A stretch of 64,000 nucleotides of DNA from contig NC_052482.1 in NCBI RefSeq assembly GCF_009730915.1, forward strand, positions 2,790,001 through 2,854,000, given 5' to 3'. Positions 12,178-25,017 of this stretch are shown here, piece after piece (the first letter of the stretch is position 1; each line of letters opens with the position of its first letter). The translations under genes were made by a program, and so were the position numbers. Origin of the DNA: Dioscorea cayenensis subsp. rotundata. Taxonomy: Eukaryota > Streptophyta > Magnoliopsida > Dioscoreales > Dioscoreaceae. Under the pieces are notes generated by a model. The model did not search any database and was not told the DNA's origin. It was given only the letters and a program-made list of their open reading frames with translations.

Positions 12178-15100
12178 ATGGATGAGGAGCGTGCTTTGCC
12201 TCCGCGTGCCAACGTGGGTGATCTTTGGGTTTGATTTTTATTTGAAATCTAGGGTTTGGCTGCTAGGTTTTTGCTTGTTTGTTGGAAATGGATTGTTTTT
12301 TGATTTCTAGCATGTTTTTTGTGTTTGGTTTCTAATTTCGATTTTTGCGGTTCTTGAATTGGATTCTCTTTTATTGATTTTTGGAATAGTTTTGTGTATT
12401 TGATTATGGATTGAGCTTGGGGACGTGATAAGAATGGTGTTTTTGGATTGGTTACTATTGTGAGGCTGTTGATTAGATCTATTCATATGGTTGGAAGATT
12501 GGTTTGAATTGAAATTTGGGATTTTTTTTTTCTCTAATTATTTTAATTCTGATTGAAGTTTGTTGTGTTATTAAAAATGAGGTGAGACTTTGTTTGGCTG
12601 CGTATTCTGATTCTTTCTTGGTTGGGATGAGTATTTTTAATCATGTTGGAACTTTTTAGATTTCAGTGCTTTAAAGTAATCCAAGTTGAATCAGAAATAA
12701 TCTTATAGCCATAATAACTGAAACCAAAGCTCAATGTTTTAGTTTTGTTATTTTGGATTCGTGGGCGTGTTATGTTTTTGAATTAACTTTATGTTTGATT
12801 TGAGGTTGTCCACCGCATCTTTTGTGTGTGTGTGTGTGTGTGTGTGTAGTATTGAATAAATTAGATACTAGTTTGATCACTAATAAGATAAGTGATATTT
12901 CCTCAAGATCTTGCATTTCATGATCCAACTATGAGAGTGTGATTTTTTTATATAAAAAGAGAAAATAAAGGGGAAAAAAGTCAAAGAAAGTAGAGGGGGA
13001 ACAAGAGATTGATACAGAGATATCATAGATTCGTTTTTAATACGATTATAAGTATTCATTTAGACAGTTGACTAATACAAATTTGGTTGTTCTTCATGTT
13101 GGCTTGGTATTTGACTTTAAAAAAATGGATTCAGAAATTGAAATCTGAAATTATTGAATTTCTTAATCAAATGAAGGAAAGTACTGAAATTGGTCTGATT
13201 TTTTATTCCACCAAACAATACACACCTCTATGCCTCAGTATGCTTATTAGAAACTTAGGTGTTCTTTCTCAGAACGATGAAATCTTGGTATTCCTTGTAA
13301 TATCTGTCACTTTCAATAGTTTCTTCATTGCAATATTCTTCTGATATTCATTATAGCCAATTCATCCTCTTTGCTGTGCTCTATAATAGTCTTTTTCTCC
13401 CCTTCTTATGCCACTTTCATCTCTCTTTCTCTTTCCTGCCTTCTCCATCCCCTGTTCCATAATTTAACAGCTAAAGGTACTCATCTAAGTCTATACATAA
13501 GCATATGGACTGCATGACATTGATGGAATCATGGAAGGATGAGTAATTAAAATTTTTTGTGGTATGCCAGTTGAGAGATTGTTTTGTGGCAAATGCTGAT
13601 ATAATTCAAGAAATGGAGGAAATTCTCACGAGGCATAATGGTTATGATTATTATTATGATGCAATACAGTGTTTGTTCTGTGCACAAGTTCTTATAAATT
13701 TGTAAATAGCGGGAAGAATCAAAGAAATGTAATTTTCCCTTTGAAGGTTATTGATGATAGACAGTTAGCTGACGAATTTGTCTCAAATTGGGGATCAATA
13801 AGAATGGCTGGGAAATTTGACACGAGTTGGTATAAATTAGACATTTGTTAATAACATAAATTAGATTTGTGCTAACAAAAACTTGGAGCATTGAAATCCT
13901 CTATGTTACCAAACCAGATATAAAGTTTCTTCAACGGAAAGCAAGCAATGAAAAGAATTTTCAAGATTTGGTGGGTGGAAGTTTCTATTAACTCAATTGA
14001 AGTTGTTTACTTGGTCAGAAGCTATCTGAACAAGATCTCAAGAAAATGTTATATGACATTGCAAAAATAATAAAGAGATATATGTTATTTGGTTCTGACA
14101 TTGTTAACATCTAAATTAATATAATTTTTTCTTTTAAATTGTTCCTCAGAATAATGGCTCTGATGAATGCTGCTGCCATATGTATAGAAAGGATTTGGGA
14201 AGGTTTAGCGATCATTTATTGGTAGTAGATGTAATATATGTCATGAAGTTGTCTCTAATTTTTGTTTGTATATGAATCGATCTGGTTTGTGTGACCCTCA
14301 AAAGGGTCATGTATCATTCATTTTGGTGCATTTGCTGAAATTCAGATGCTTATCTTTAACTTTGAATGCCACATTTCTTTTAGAGTTCCCAATATCAGTC
14401 AACAACATGCCTAGTGAATGGGTGTTGTTTGTTTAAATTCTTGGATAAGTAGACACTAGACATTTGACACTTAAGAAGTTTCTTGTGTTGCTAGATGAGC
14501 ATTGTTTGAGTGGGTTGAAGATGAATACCGCTGGCATATGAAAGCAGTTTTTTATAATGGATAACTCAAATTGGCCTTCTTTGATTAATATAAAAACTTC
14601 AAGTTAGATTGCACCTTGATCAAGGGCACATGCTTGTTCAGCTAAACATAATTTAATACAGCCAGAGATGTTGACCTATCAATTGTGGTTGATTTTTTGC
14701 TTGGTGATGAAGCCATATGGTCTTGGCTGGATTTTTTTGCCTTAAGACTGATATGAATTGTCTTAATTAGTGTGTGTTGGTGTGGAAGTTCTTGGATAAG
14801 CTAATGTTTGGCAAAGCATGTAGAATAGCTTGTGAGGTGGTAATCAAAATCTGTTGCTTATGTGAACTCAATGCACATATTATGGGGGGAATATGTTCTT
14901 ATTCATTCATCCTGATCTTCTTTTTTACAAAATATAATAATGCAGATCACATACAAATGATACTTTACTAGCAATACTAATGAAAATGAATGATAACGGA
15001 AAAGGAAACTGAAAGGACTTCTATGTCTTTAGGCATGCGACTTACTACAGAGATAGGTTGGTCGTACCTGAAAATTTATAGCTTGGATTAACATAAATGT

Positions 15101-18100
15101 CCTCAATATTGTTCAAGAATTTCATTAAATAATATATAACCATCTGTCTGCTCCATGTTATTGTACTTTTTATTTTTTCTATAATGTCCTAGTTGCTGAC
15201 ATTATACATTCTTGTTAATTTGAAGGTAAAATACACACAACTGTTCCTCTTAGCGTATCAGAGCTTTGGTGTAGTTTATGGTGATTTGAGCACATCGCCT
15301 CTCTACGTATACAAAAGTGCATTTGCTGGGAGGCTGCATAACTATAAAGATGAGGAAACTATTTTTGGTGTTCTTTCATTGATATTTTGGACAATTACCT
15401 TGATTCCATTGCTTAAATATGTCCTGATTGTCTTGAGTGCTGATGATAATGGTGAAGGCAAGTGCTAAGTTCTATTTTAATCTTTATTTCAGTTTCTTTC
15501 GAACAAATGTTTATAATTATTCAATAATGTACAGGTGGTACATTTGCCCTATATTCTCTTCTTTGCAGACATGCGAAGTTTAGTTTGCTTCCTAATCAAC
15601 AGGCAGCAGATGAGGAGCTCTCAACATATCATAGAAATGGTCTAACAGCTCGAAATGTTGTTTCCTCCCCATTGAAAAGGTTTCTTGAGAAGCATAAAAA
15701 GATGAGAACTTGTTTGCTTCTTATAGTTCTTTTTGGTGCCTGTATGGTGATAGGTGATGGTGTTCTCACACCTGCTATTTCAGGTAGTTATACTGATCAC
15801 TATAAGCTTTACATTTCTTTATTTGGCTACGGGACCTGTAGAAACAGGGCACTGTTTTGTCTTTTTCCTTTGCAAGCCTGTTTATATCTATGCTTATGCT
15901 ATCTAAAAGCTAATTTTTTGCAGTTCTTTCGTCTATTTCTGGTTTGCAAGTTCGTGCAAGAAATTTAAATGATGGTAAGATTATTTTTCTTTGAGTGAAG
16001 AGATCAGATGGATGTTTCCTTCTTGATTCCCTGTTAAAAGCAATAGAATCGTAATCATTATTGACAAAGACAAGTCCGCCTTTGTAATTGATGAAGTGAG
16101 AGGTAGTAAAATTTTAAAGATTGACATCTAGTCTGATTTGTGCAATTTTGTCCGTGACCATATAAAACATGATTGGATGCATTATTGTCTTAGTGCACAT
16201 GTATCAATGTACCTCCTTGTGATTGTTTTGGATGCTATTTCTCCATCATAGTTGATGTTAGAAACGTCTGCATGACCGTGAGGTCTTTAATTTTTTTCCA
16301 ATAATTTCAACAGGATTTTGTCCTGGTTGGAAGTCCTATTTGGGAAAGTGCTTGCTCTAGGATGAGCTGCAAAGATTGCTTTGCGTGCAAAAATGGTTCA
16401 AAGTTTTCATAGACAGTCTGTCGTTTCTTTGTTACTTAAGTTTCCTTGGGGATCATGAATGGCGAGTAGTTAATCTGTAATGGAGTAGCCTTCTTGTGGT
16501 TTTGCTTTAACATTGGTTTTTTTTAAATACTTGCTCCTTTCTAGAATGCGAGTTTGTGCTTCACGCCTTTTACTTGGTTGATACTTATTTGTGGTTTTTT
16601 TTAACTGGTTCAAGTTAAAAAATATTCCTACTAAATTTGCAAGCGACAGCGATTAGTGAAATTATTTCATTCATTCATCCAATTGCCTGTTGATCAAGGA
16701 TCGGGATTCTATAAATTTGCACATTTTTTTTCCATTATTAAACTCTGAATTACTAAGTATTTTCAATACTTAACAGGTGCGGTTGTAATTATTGCCTGTG
16801 TTGTGCTGGTTGGCCTCTTTGCTCTACAGCATCGCGGCACTCAGAAGGTTGCTTTCCTGTTTGCACCTGTAGTTATCATCTGGCTTTCATGCATTGGCGT
16901 ACTTGGTTTATACAACATTATCCATTGGAACCCTGCTGTATACCAAGCTCTTTCGCCGGTATACATTTACAAGTTTTTCAAACGCACAGGAAAAGATGGT
17001 TGGATTTCTCTAGGAGGAATACTTCTCTGTATCACAGGTGAAATTAACTCTCCCCATAAACGGCATGTTTTATTGCTGTTCCATGGATGACTAGCGACTT
17101 TTTTTTTCTTCTCATTGTTTGAATCATCATATTTGCAGGCACTGAAGCTATGTTTGCAGATCTTGGCCACTTTACTGATGCATCTATAAGGGTAAGTTGA
17201 TTAACCAATATCTGGCATTTCTCTCGAATAATAGAATAGGTGCTAAAAGAAATGTGAGATTGTTTTGTTTGCTTTCATCAAGGCCCAAAGCAAACAAGAC
17301 TACTTTAAGCTACTATTAGGAAGTCATATGAATTAATAAATTGCTGCAATTTTTAATTTGATTTTTTTATTTTATTTTGTTTTGTTTGAGTGTGGGTTTT
17401 TGTGTGTGGGGGCACTCTTCACATGTTACCTTGGAACTATTAGGATGGTAATTTTGGTATATTGCAACATGTTCACCTGTAATCCAAGAATATGAGTGTA
17501 GAATGCCTTCGTATTTGATTATGTACATTTAGATGGCCCATTACATTAATTGTCTTTCGCTATTAACTTAGCTAAATGTCATTGGCGATATTTGTTAGTC
17601 TTATTGATTGTTCAAACAAAGGAATCTTTGTTTAGTTTGGTGAACTAACCACTGAGATTTATAAATATATTGCCAATACTAATATGAAGCAATAGAGATA
17701 TGAGTGAATGTTCTCCTGTAAATTGTAGACTGTATATTGTGAATAATGACTGGTACCTCTGCCTTACATGGGCTCCTCACATTTTAGTGCTAACATAAAC
17801 AATTAAGAATGCCTGGCTTTATAAACTACTGATTTATGTTTGCCTGTTGCAGGTGGGTATTTATGTGATGCCTTTTGCTTGTTGAATAACTTTTTCATTA
17901 GTTCTGCACCTCAGAGTAGACTGTGAGCTTAAATTTAATAACCAAATTTGTGATTCACTACATCTGCAGATGGTTTTTATTTTTATTCCTCCTTTTTTTT
18001 TAATATATATAAATTCTGTGTTTTTTTCCTTCTGTTACATGTTGAGCCCATACATTCTCTTGCATCTGCAGGTTGCATTTGTTGGTTTCATTTACCCATG

Positions 18101-19867
18101 CTTAGTGCTACAATATATGGGCCAGGCGGCATTTATTTCTAAGAACTTCTCCTATTTGCCTATAAGCTTTTATGAGTCCATTCCAAGTAAGCGTTGCTTT
18201 TTCCAAGCACACTCCATAGAAGTGATGATCACGCCTATTTGTCTCCACCTACTTTTTTATTCTTTGCAGATCCCGTGTTCTGGCCTCTTTTTGTTGTTGC
18301 CACTCTTGCTGCCATAGTTGCTAGCCAAGCTGTCATCTCTGCCACATTCTCCATTGTTAAACAATGCCATGCTTTGGGTTGTTTCCCACGGGTGAAGATT
18401 GTCCATACATCAAGGTGGATATATGGCCAAATTTACATACCTGAAATAAACTGGATTCTTATGGTTCTGTGTCTTGCTGTTACGATTGGTTTCCGTGACA
18501 CAACACTAATTGGTAATGCTTATGGTGAGTCATCTTGATTCCTTACGGCTTAAATGTTGCAATTTAGTAAGCCCCCCAGCTCTATTGATTTCCAAGCATA
18601 TCACTTGTAATAACTGTGATTTTATTCTTAATTATCCGGTAAATGAGTCCTATGCACATGGGTTTATGTATTGTACCATGCTTGTGGGGCACTGACACTG
18701 GTTCTTTGTAATCAACAGTTTTATAACTCTCATATTCTAACTATTTACTTGGATGATATGGCCGTGCTTTTTGTAGGTATTGCATGCATCACTGTGATGT
18801 TTGTGACTACATGGCTGATGACGCTGGTCATTATATTTGTGTGGCAGAAGAGTGTTATATACGCTCTGCTGTTCCTGATCTGTTTTGGATCACTTGAAGC
18901 TTTTTATCTCTCGTCTTCAGTCATGAAAGTTGCCCAGGGAGGGTGGGTACCACTCGTGCTTTCATTTGTTTTCATGTTCGTCATGTATGTATGGCACTAT
19001 GGCACTCGACGAAAGTACCTCTTTGATCTTCAAAACAAGGTATCCATGAAATGGATTCTAACGCTCGGCCCCAGCCTAGGAATTGTCCGAGTCCCTGGAA
19101 TCGGACTCATCTACTCAGAGCTGGTGACAGGAGTCCCTGCTATCTTCTCTCACTTCGTCACTAATCTTCCTGCTTTCCATCAAGTTCTTGTCTTCGTGTG
19201 CGTGAAATCCGTTCCAGTACCATTTGTCCCTCCAGAAGAACGATATCTCATAGGTCGGATTGGCCCCAGAACCTATCGCATGTACAGATGCATTGTTCGA
19301 TATGGTTACAAAGACGTGCCTAAGGATGAAGACAACTTCGAGAACCAGCTGGTCATGAGCATAGCGGAGTTCATTCAGATGGAAGCCGAAGACTCTGGCT
19401 CTGCAAGTTATGATTCCTCTCTTGATGGGAGGATGGCGGTCATAAGGACTTCCGAAGCATCTTGTTCAAGGCTGTTAATGAGAGAGGCCAATGAGAACAG
19501 CAATGACTATTCGACCACAATCAGGAGCAGCAAGTCAGAGACTCTGCAGAGCTTGCAGTCTTTGTACGAGCAAGAATCACCAGGTTTGACCCGGAGGCGC
19601 CAGGTTCGGTTCGAGTTACCTCAGCAAGTACAGTGTGACACTCAGGTAAGAGATGAGCTGTTGGCACTCATCGAGGCCAAAAACACGGGAGTCGCTTATG
19701 TTATGGGACACTCTTATATAAAGGCGAGGAAGACTTCATCATTCCTCAAAAAGTTCGTCATTGATGTGGCCTACTCTTTCCTCCGAAAGAACTGCCGCGG
19801 CCCTGCAGTGGCCTTGAATATCCCTCACATTAGCTTGATCGAAGTCGGTATGATCTACTATGTGTAA
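12178..19867 (+). CDS. HAK/KUP/KT family potassium transporter (nine exons)
   Basis: Probable K+ (H+-coupled) transporter of the plasma membrane or an endomembrane. Exons: 12178-12213, 15226-15457, 15535-15783, 15924-15974, 16777-17037, 17139-17191, 18072-18186, 18270-18524, 18777-19867. They join in frame to 780 residues, the usual family length. Family hallmarks are [15 protein letters not shown] (residues 27-41), [94 protein letters not shown] and the C-terminal VGMIYYV. The order and wording most resemble the group II KUP3/KUP4 type. The start is inferred: a short exon ([12 protein letters not shown]) with a good context (G at -3 and +4), then a 3.0-kb first intron. Intron 2 has a GC donor (GAAG|GCAAGT) in place of GT. 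The family is certain; exon 1 is the least certain part. Confidence 0.93.
12823..12847. repeat. (TG)n microsatellite in transporter intron 1
   Basis: About twelve TG units inside the 3-kb first intron. Confidence 0.95.
15458..15534 (+). other. GC-AG intron of the potassium transporter
   Basis: The exon before it ends AATGGTGAAG and the next starts GTGGTACATTTGCC after ACAG. Only this junction restores [11 protein letters not shown]. The intron starts GCAAGT, matching the plant GC-donor consensus (AG|GCAAGT). Confidence 0.85.
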
Positions 19868-20249
19868 TTGGGGATGCTTGCTTTTAAATTCAATGTGTAA
19901 TCTATTTATTATGTACTTCTAGCTGCTTAATCTGTGATGAAATTTTGTCTAGTTTTTTTTTTTCTTTTTTATTGATTATGTAAATTTAAATAATCAAATA
20001 AGTATCCAGATGTTAGTAGTACTGCATTTTTTTTGTTGGTTTCCCGTGCTGAGTGAGATCAGGAGACCAAAGCGGATGGGTTCTTGGTCTTGGCAAGATT
20101 AGTGTACACTAGGTTACTGTGGAGTTCAATGGAATCCAGTGCTTTTAGCTCAAAGAAGAAGACTCAATTCAGTGCTTGAATGTTAGATTTTTTTTTTACT
20201 GAATTTTTTTGGTATATCAAAGTTCCGAACACCTGAATTGCTTGTTTTA

Positions 20250-20537
20250 GGTTTAATTATTGTACATGTCCCTGTAATTATGTATTTTTTGTCTTTTTAG
20301 TTCTTGCAATATTTTTAGGTACAATTAAGTTCTTATATTTAGTCAAATTATGTCATTTTAGTCTGTTGTGTAGATGGGTAAGTGTAAATTATACAGACTT
20401 AATTGTATCTAAAAATATTGTTGTGGACTAGAATAATCTAATTTGACTAAATATGAGGATTTAGTTGTACCTAAAAATATTAGGACTAAAAAAAACAAAA
20501 AATATACAATTATAGGGACCTGTACGGTAATTAAATC
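20250..20537. mobile_element. Mutator-like MITE with 9-bp target duplication
   Basis: The two ends are inverted repeats of more than 100 bp: the left end reads GGTTTAATTATTGTACATGTCCCTG, abbreviated here as GGTTTAATTA...GTCCCTG, and the right end is its complement (CAGGGACC-like...TAATTAAATC). The element is flanked by the identical 9-mer CTTGTTTTA at 20241-20249 and 20538-20546, the target-duplication length typical of Mutator-like elements. At 288 bp it encodes nothing and is non-autonomous. It lies 380 bp past the transporter stop codon. Confidence 0.85.
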
Positions 20538-20546
20538 CTTGTTTTA

Positions 20547-21368
20547 TTAAAATTTTATTTTATTTTATTTTATAGACATTGGATTTGATTAGGTTTGTCC
20601 TTAGAGCTCTCAACGAGGAGTACGTTTAATTGCCTTACCTTATTGTAAGAGTGAAGAGTCAAGCTGATGTCTCACCGGAATAAAAAAAAAAGACTAAAGT
20701 GTTAGAATTCAGTTCAAGTTTAATACATCTACTCTTCATTATTTTTTGATGTAAATCTAGGAAAATATATGGAAGATAGAAATTTTGTATTTTAAAAAAA
20801 TAAAGAGAAAAAAATGAAATCTAATGTAGTTGTTGCAGAAGATAAGAAAAAATAATAAAGTTTACTTTTTAAATGCAAAATCAATCTAGTGGATGTAAAA
20901 AATAATTAAATTTATTTATTTTTAAATCCTAAAAATAATTAAAAACATAAAATTCAAATTTTTTAAAAAAGAGTTTGTTTAATATTTAATTGGATTTTAG
21001 AACTGGAAGATAAGATATTAACTAAGTTTAAATTTTGGCCATTGAAAAAATATGTCAAATATCTAAGCTTGTATTAAAAAATAATAAAAAAGAGATATAT
21101 TGGACTGGAGCTAAACCCAAAATGCTGTTAGACCAAAAAAATTTTTAGTTTTGCTTGAAAATGTTAATCTTTTTATTGCACTTCATAAAAAAAAACTTAA
21201 ATTATTTAATACCACAATAATATCATAAATTACAATTTTAACAGAAATTAAAAATATACATAAAGCAAAATTTTCTTAATTTTAAATTATTTAATGCCGC
21301 ATCAATATAATGAATTAAAATATATATTAAAAAAAATAATATTCAACATTTTAGAAGCTTCCCAATTC
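20547..21368. other. AT-rich intergenic
   Basis: No gene or defined repeat seen. A TATA-like ATATATATC at 21371-21379 lies at the end, 165 bp before the next start codon. Confidence 0.5.
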
Positions 21369-21535
21369 CCATATATATCTTCCACAAAGAAAAGTATAGT
21401 GTGAATCAGTCCCTCTTTTTATTGTTTTATATATTTAGGTCCTCTTCGCTTTCATTTTTGGGTTTTTACAGTTTATAACGAGGACTTCAAAGATTTAAAA
21501 AAGAAAAGAAAAAAAAAATCAGCGAAACACGAATC

Positions 21536-24500
21536 ATGGAGCAACTCAGCGAAGAAGATCGCCGGGCGCTTCGCGGCAGCAAGTTCGCCCCGCTGCCGGC
21601 GCCGGCGCCGGCACCGGCGTCAAGATCTCAACCCAGGTCTTCTCTTTCGCTTTCCATTTAACCCTTCTTCATTCTTGTGGTTTGCATTGTGCCTTAGTGC
21701 AAGCAAGGTTTTTGTTTGATTGTTTCTTGTCTCCCGTTTTTTGGTATAAATTTGATGGTGAATTTGGAGAAAGTTGAAAGAGAGTTTCTTGTGGCTTTTG
21801 ATGTTGTTCTTGGAGTTGAAGAGTTTAGTTTCTTGAGATTTTTGATTGGTATATTAGGGCAAATTTGGGGTTTTAAATTCTTGGTGAATTAATCTGTGAG
21901 GAAACTTATTGAGATGCTAATGGTGTTGTTGCTGTGTAGGTCATTGAAAATCTTTATTGAAAAATTTGGTGATGATGGTGGTCTCTTTGTTTGAGTAGGT
22001 TGGCACATCCTGGGGGACCAATGACTACAAACAAGGCTGCTGCTTTGGCAAAGTTTCTGGAGAGGAAGCTTCAACAGCCAGATGGACTGAGCTCTATCAA
22101 TCCTGATCTTCTTGAACTGGCTGTGAAGAATGCCAAAGAAACTGTGAAGGCTAGCAATGGTAAAGTTAACTTCTTTATGTTTCTTTCTGTTTCATTAGCA
22201 ATGCAACAGTTAGATATGTTAGGCTGGGTAAAATGTGTGTCATGTTGAGCATGATGAACTTTCTTGGTTCCAGTTGCCATGGTTTCTAGCCTGATTGTGT
22301 TATCTAATTGATAAATTAAATGAGTGGGTTGTTTTCATGCTAGTTCATCCAATTTCAAAGCTTGCATATGAACATGTTATCTTGATGTCATGAAATTGTG
22401 TCTGTTGTCATGATAAATTAAGTGGTCATTGTGACTTTATCAATGCGGCTGTTTTCATCTGAGATTTTAGCAAGGGATATTTTCATATGATGGATTGAGT
22501 GTTGCTGAAGTTGCTACAATGATGCGTTGATGCCTAAGGTTTCGTTGTTTAGTTTTAGTGGTTATTATGGAGCAAGATGCTTCAATCATCCTTGGTGAAG
22601 GCTACACAATTTTGTATACGCGGTTGTCAATATTTTCACGAGTTATCTTGGAAATGTGTTTTGGGAACATTATGGGACTTTGAAATCTAAAACACACTTG
22701 GTCAGTGGAAATTTCAGAACATCTTGCCTATGCTCAGGATCCTATTGTCATAATGCTAACAATTGTCTCTTATCAGTCACTTCACAATACTGTTAAACAG
22801 TTCAGGATCCTTTTTAGGGATTGCTCTTTCTGTTTTTTGATTTAGATTTATGGGGCATCCTTAAACTATAATGTTTGGATTTAATTTATTATGTGCTGTA
22901 TTTTTATAGAACTGGTTGAAATATGTAAGCGTCTGAAGTTATGCTAGTAAAATAGTTTTAGCAATTGATGTAACAATCTGAACCAATCATTCATCATCTA
23001 CTTGTTTTCTTCTTAATGACATGTGTAGTATTGGGATAAGTTCGAATAAGTTGCTTATGTGCTTTTGGAGTTTAAATTTAGTTCAGAGGGAAAACTTTCT
23101 CCTCCCGTAGTTTACTCAAACTTGATTTAATTAATATTAATTATACTAAATACTTTGCAATTTAAATTATATTTTAATAATCTTTATATTCATTAATGGT
23201 TAATGATTTTATAATATTAACTAATGATTATAGTTGTTTAACTAATTGAATTTTATAGTGAGTGTTATTGCTATATCCCAACTTATTATCGAGGTGGATT
23301 ATGGTTGAACCAGACATCCTGAGGGATTTAGGATTTCATGTTCTTGAGAATTACTTGGTAGAATTGACTTCTAGAGTTTGGATTTGATTTTTGACAAAGT
23401 GCATTTCCTGTGGTTCACTTAAATTTGAGAGTGGTTACATCGTGTTTGGAGGGAAATTGTAGATTAGTTGTTTGTGGCTAGTAAAAACACCTAATAAATC
23501 TAATATAAGAAACCATATTATCAGATTATTATCTGGAGCCTAAAATGTAATGGAGAACATGAGATTGTTGCTCACTTCAGTCTTTAAGGAACACCACCAT
23601 CTACAGAAGGCACCATTGGTGTTTTTTGGTTGTATTTCACCAACGAAATTCTTCGTGCACATGTTGGAGTGGTCTGACACTCGTACAAATAAAATGCGTA
23701 AAACACTGCAAGGTCTATGATACCTTTAGTTGAAAGCAATAATTTGGTTACTAACTAGTGTCTTGCTCAATTTTAAGACCTAACACTTTTAACATCAGAT
23801 GTTCATACCTTGGAAAGGTTGTAATATAAGACTTATAGGCCTTGGGCATATGATTAATAAGAATTCCTAAGAAATTGTACACTACTTTTAGACCCTAGGC
23901 AGCAGAGCAGAATGGATAACAGGCAGATTGGGGAGGAAACCTCTTAAGGAAACTCAAGGGTTTGAAACTGAAGGAGATAGATTTATGGCTTCTAACCCAA
24001 TAAAAGACATATGGATGTACATTATAACCTCTTAATTGTGGTGATAAATATGGATGTGATATGAAATAACATAAATCTCCACCATTTGTTACTTGTTTTA
24101 GGAAAATGTTAATGGAAGAGTATAAACATCAATGGCCATTCAAATCCATTTCCATACCATTTAGTCACAAGGTGGGGAAGAGAAGAATGGAAAATTGTTT
24201 TCTGGTTGATCCATTTTTATTTTTGTTGCCACTACATTTTGTATGATGGAGATGAAAACAAGTTATGCATTATATATCACAAGCCAGCTTTTGGTTAGAA
24301 GCCATTCTTTAGTGTGCCCAGTGCCATAGATGATAACACAAGCTGAAGCACGTCTCAAATAATTGCAGCTTGAGATTAGTGCTCAGGCAAAGTTTTGAAC
24401 TTCTTGTTTGTATGTGATTTGCACACATGCTAGTTCTTCCCTAACTGAATATTAATTTTTTTTTTATTGATATCAAAGCATTGAGTGTCATTTAGTTAGA

Positions 24501-25017
24501 AGCTTCTTGTAAGATATTTATCCATGTTGCAGTTTCTTAAATCTAAGTTACTATCCAGTAACATTTATAGCTTTTGAGTGCACCACTTCGTCAATCCATC
24601 AGTCCTCGCCCTCAAATTCCATATCGGAATATGGGCGAAATAATCTCCTCTATACACTTGCTTATCATCTGGTTTTGTCATTCATTAACAGGTGGTGGAG
24701 CGTCATCATCTGGAGTAAAAGTTCGGCATGTTGCTTCATTTGGTGATGCACAAGATCAAGTTGAGAATTCTTTGTTGTCATTCAAAGCCAATTAAGCCAA
24801 TTATGAAAATAATGATGAGTAAGTGATGTCTAAATGAACTTCAAATGTCACAGGATTCCGATGCACAGGATGTAGAAGTTGAGCAGAAAAAGCAGAAGAA
24901 AAAGAAACGAAAAAAGGTATATTTCCGCCCGCCCACTCCTCGTTGATGAGTCCTTTGTTCTATCCTCACCGTTTTGCATTTCAGGCGCTGAAGAATGTGA
25001 AATTGAAGAAATTCTAG
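21536..25017 (+). CDS. Unrecognised 141-residue plant protein with lysine-rich tail (five exons)
   Basis: Exons 21536-21636, 21999-22159, 24692-24759, 24854-24916 and 24985-25017 join in frame to 141 residues. The product starts MEQLSEEDRRALRGSKFAPL, has a Pro-Ala run (PAPAPAPA), then RLAHPGGPMTTNKAAALAKF, a helical-looking stretch to about residue 87, KVRHVASFGDAQ, an acidic patch (DSDAQDVEVEQ, 111-121) and a basic tail (KKQKKKKRKK, then ALKNVKLKKF). The tail could serve nuclear or nucleolar targeting or nucleic-acid binding; that is inference. No signal peptide or membrane segment. Intron 3 (24760-24853) has a weak donor (CAA|GTTGAG); retaining it would end the protein at 24795 after VENSLLSFKAN. 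Intron 2 is 2.5 kb. I cannot name the family. Confidence 0.75.
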
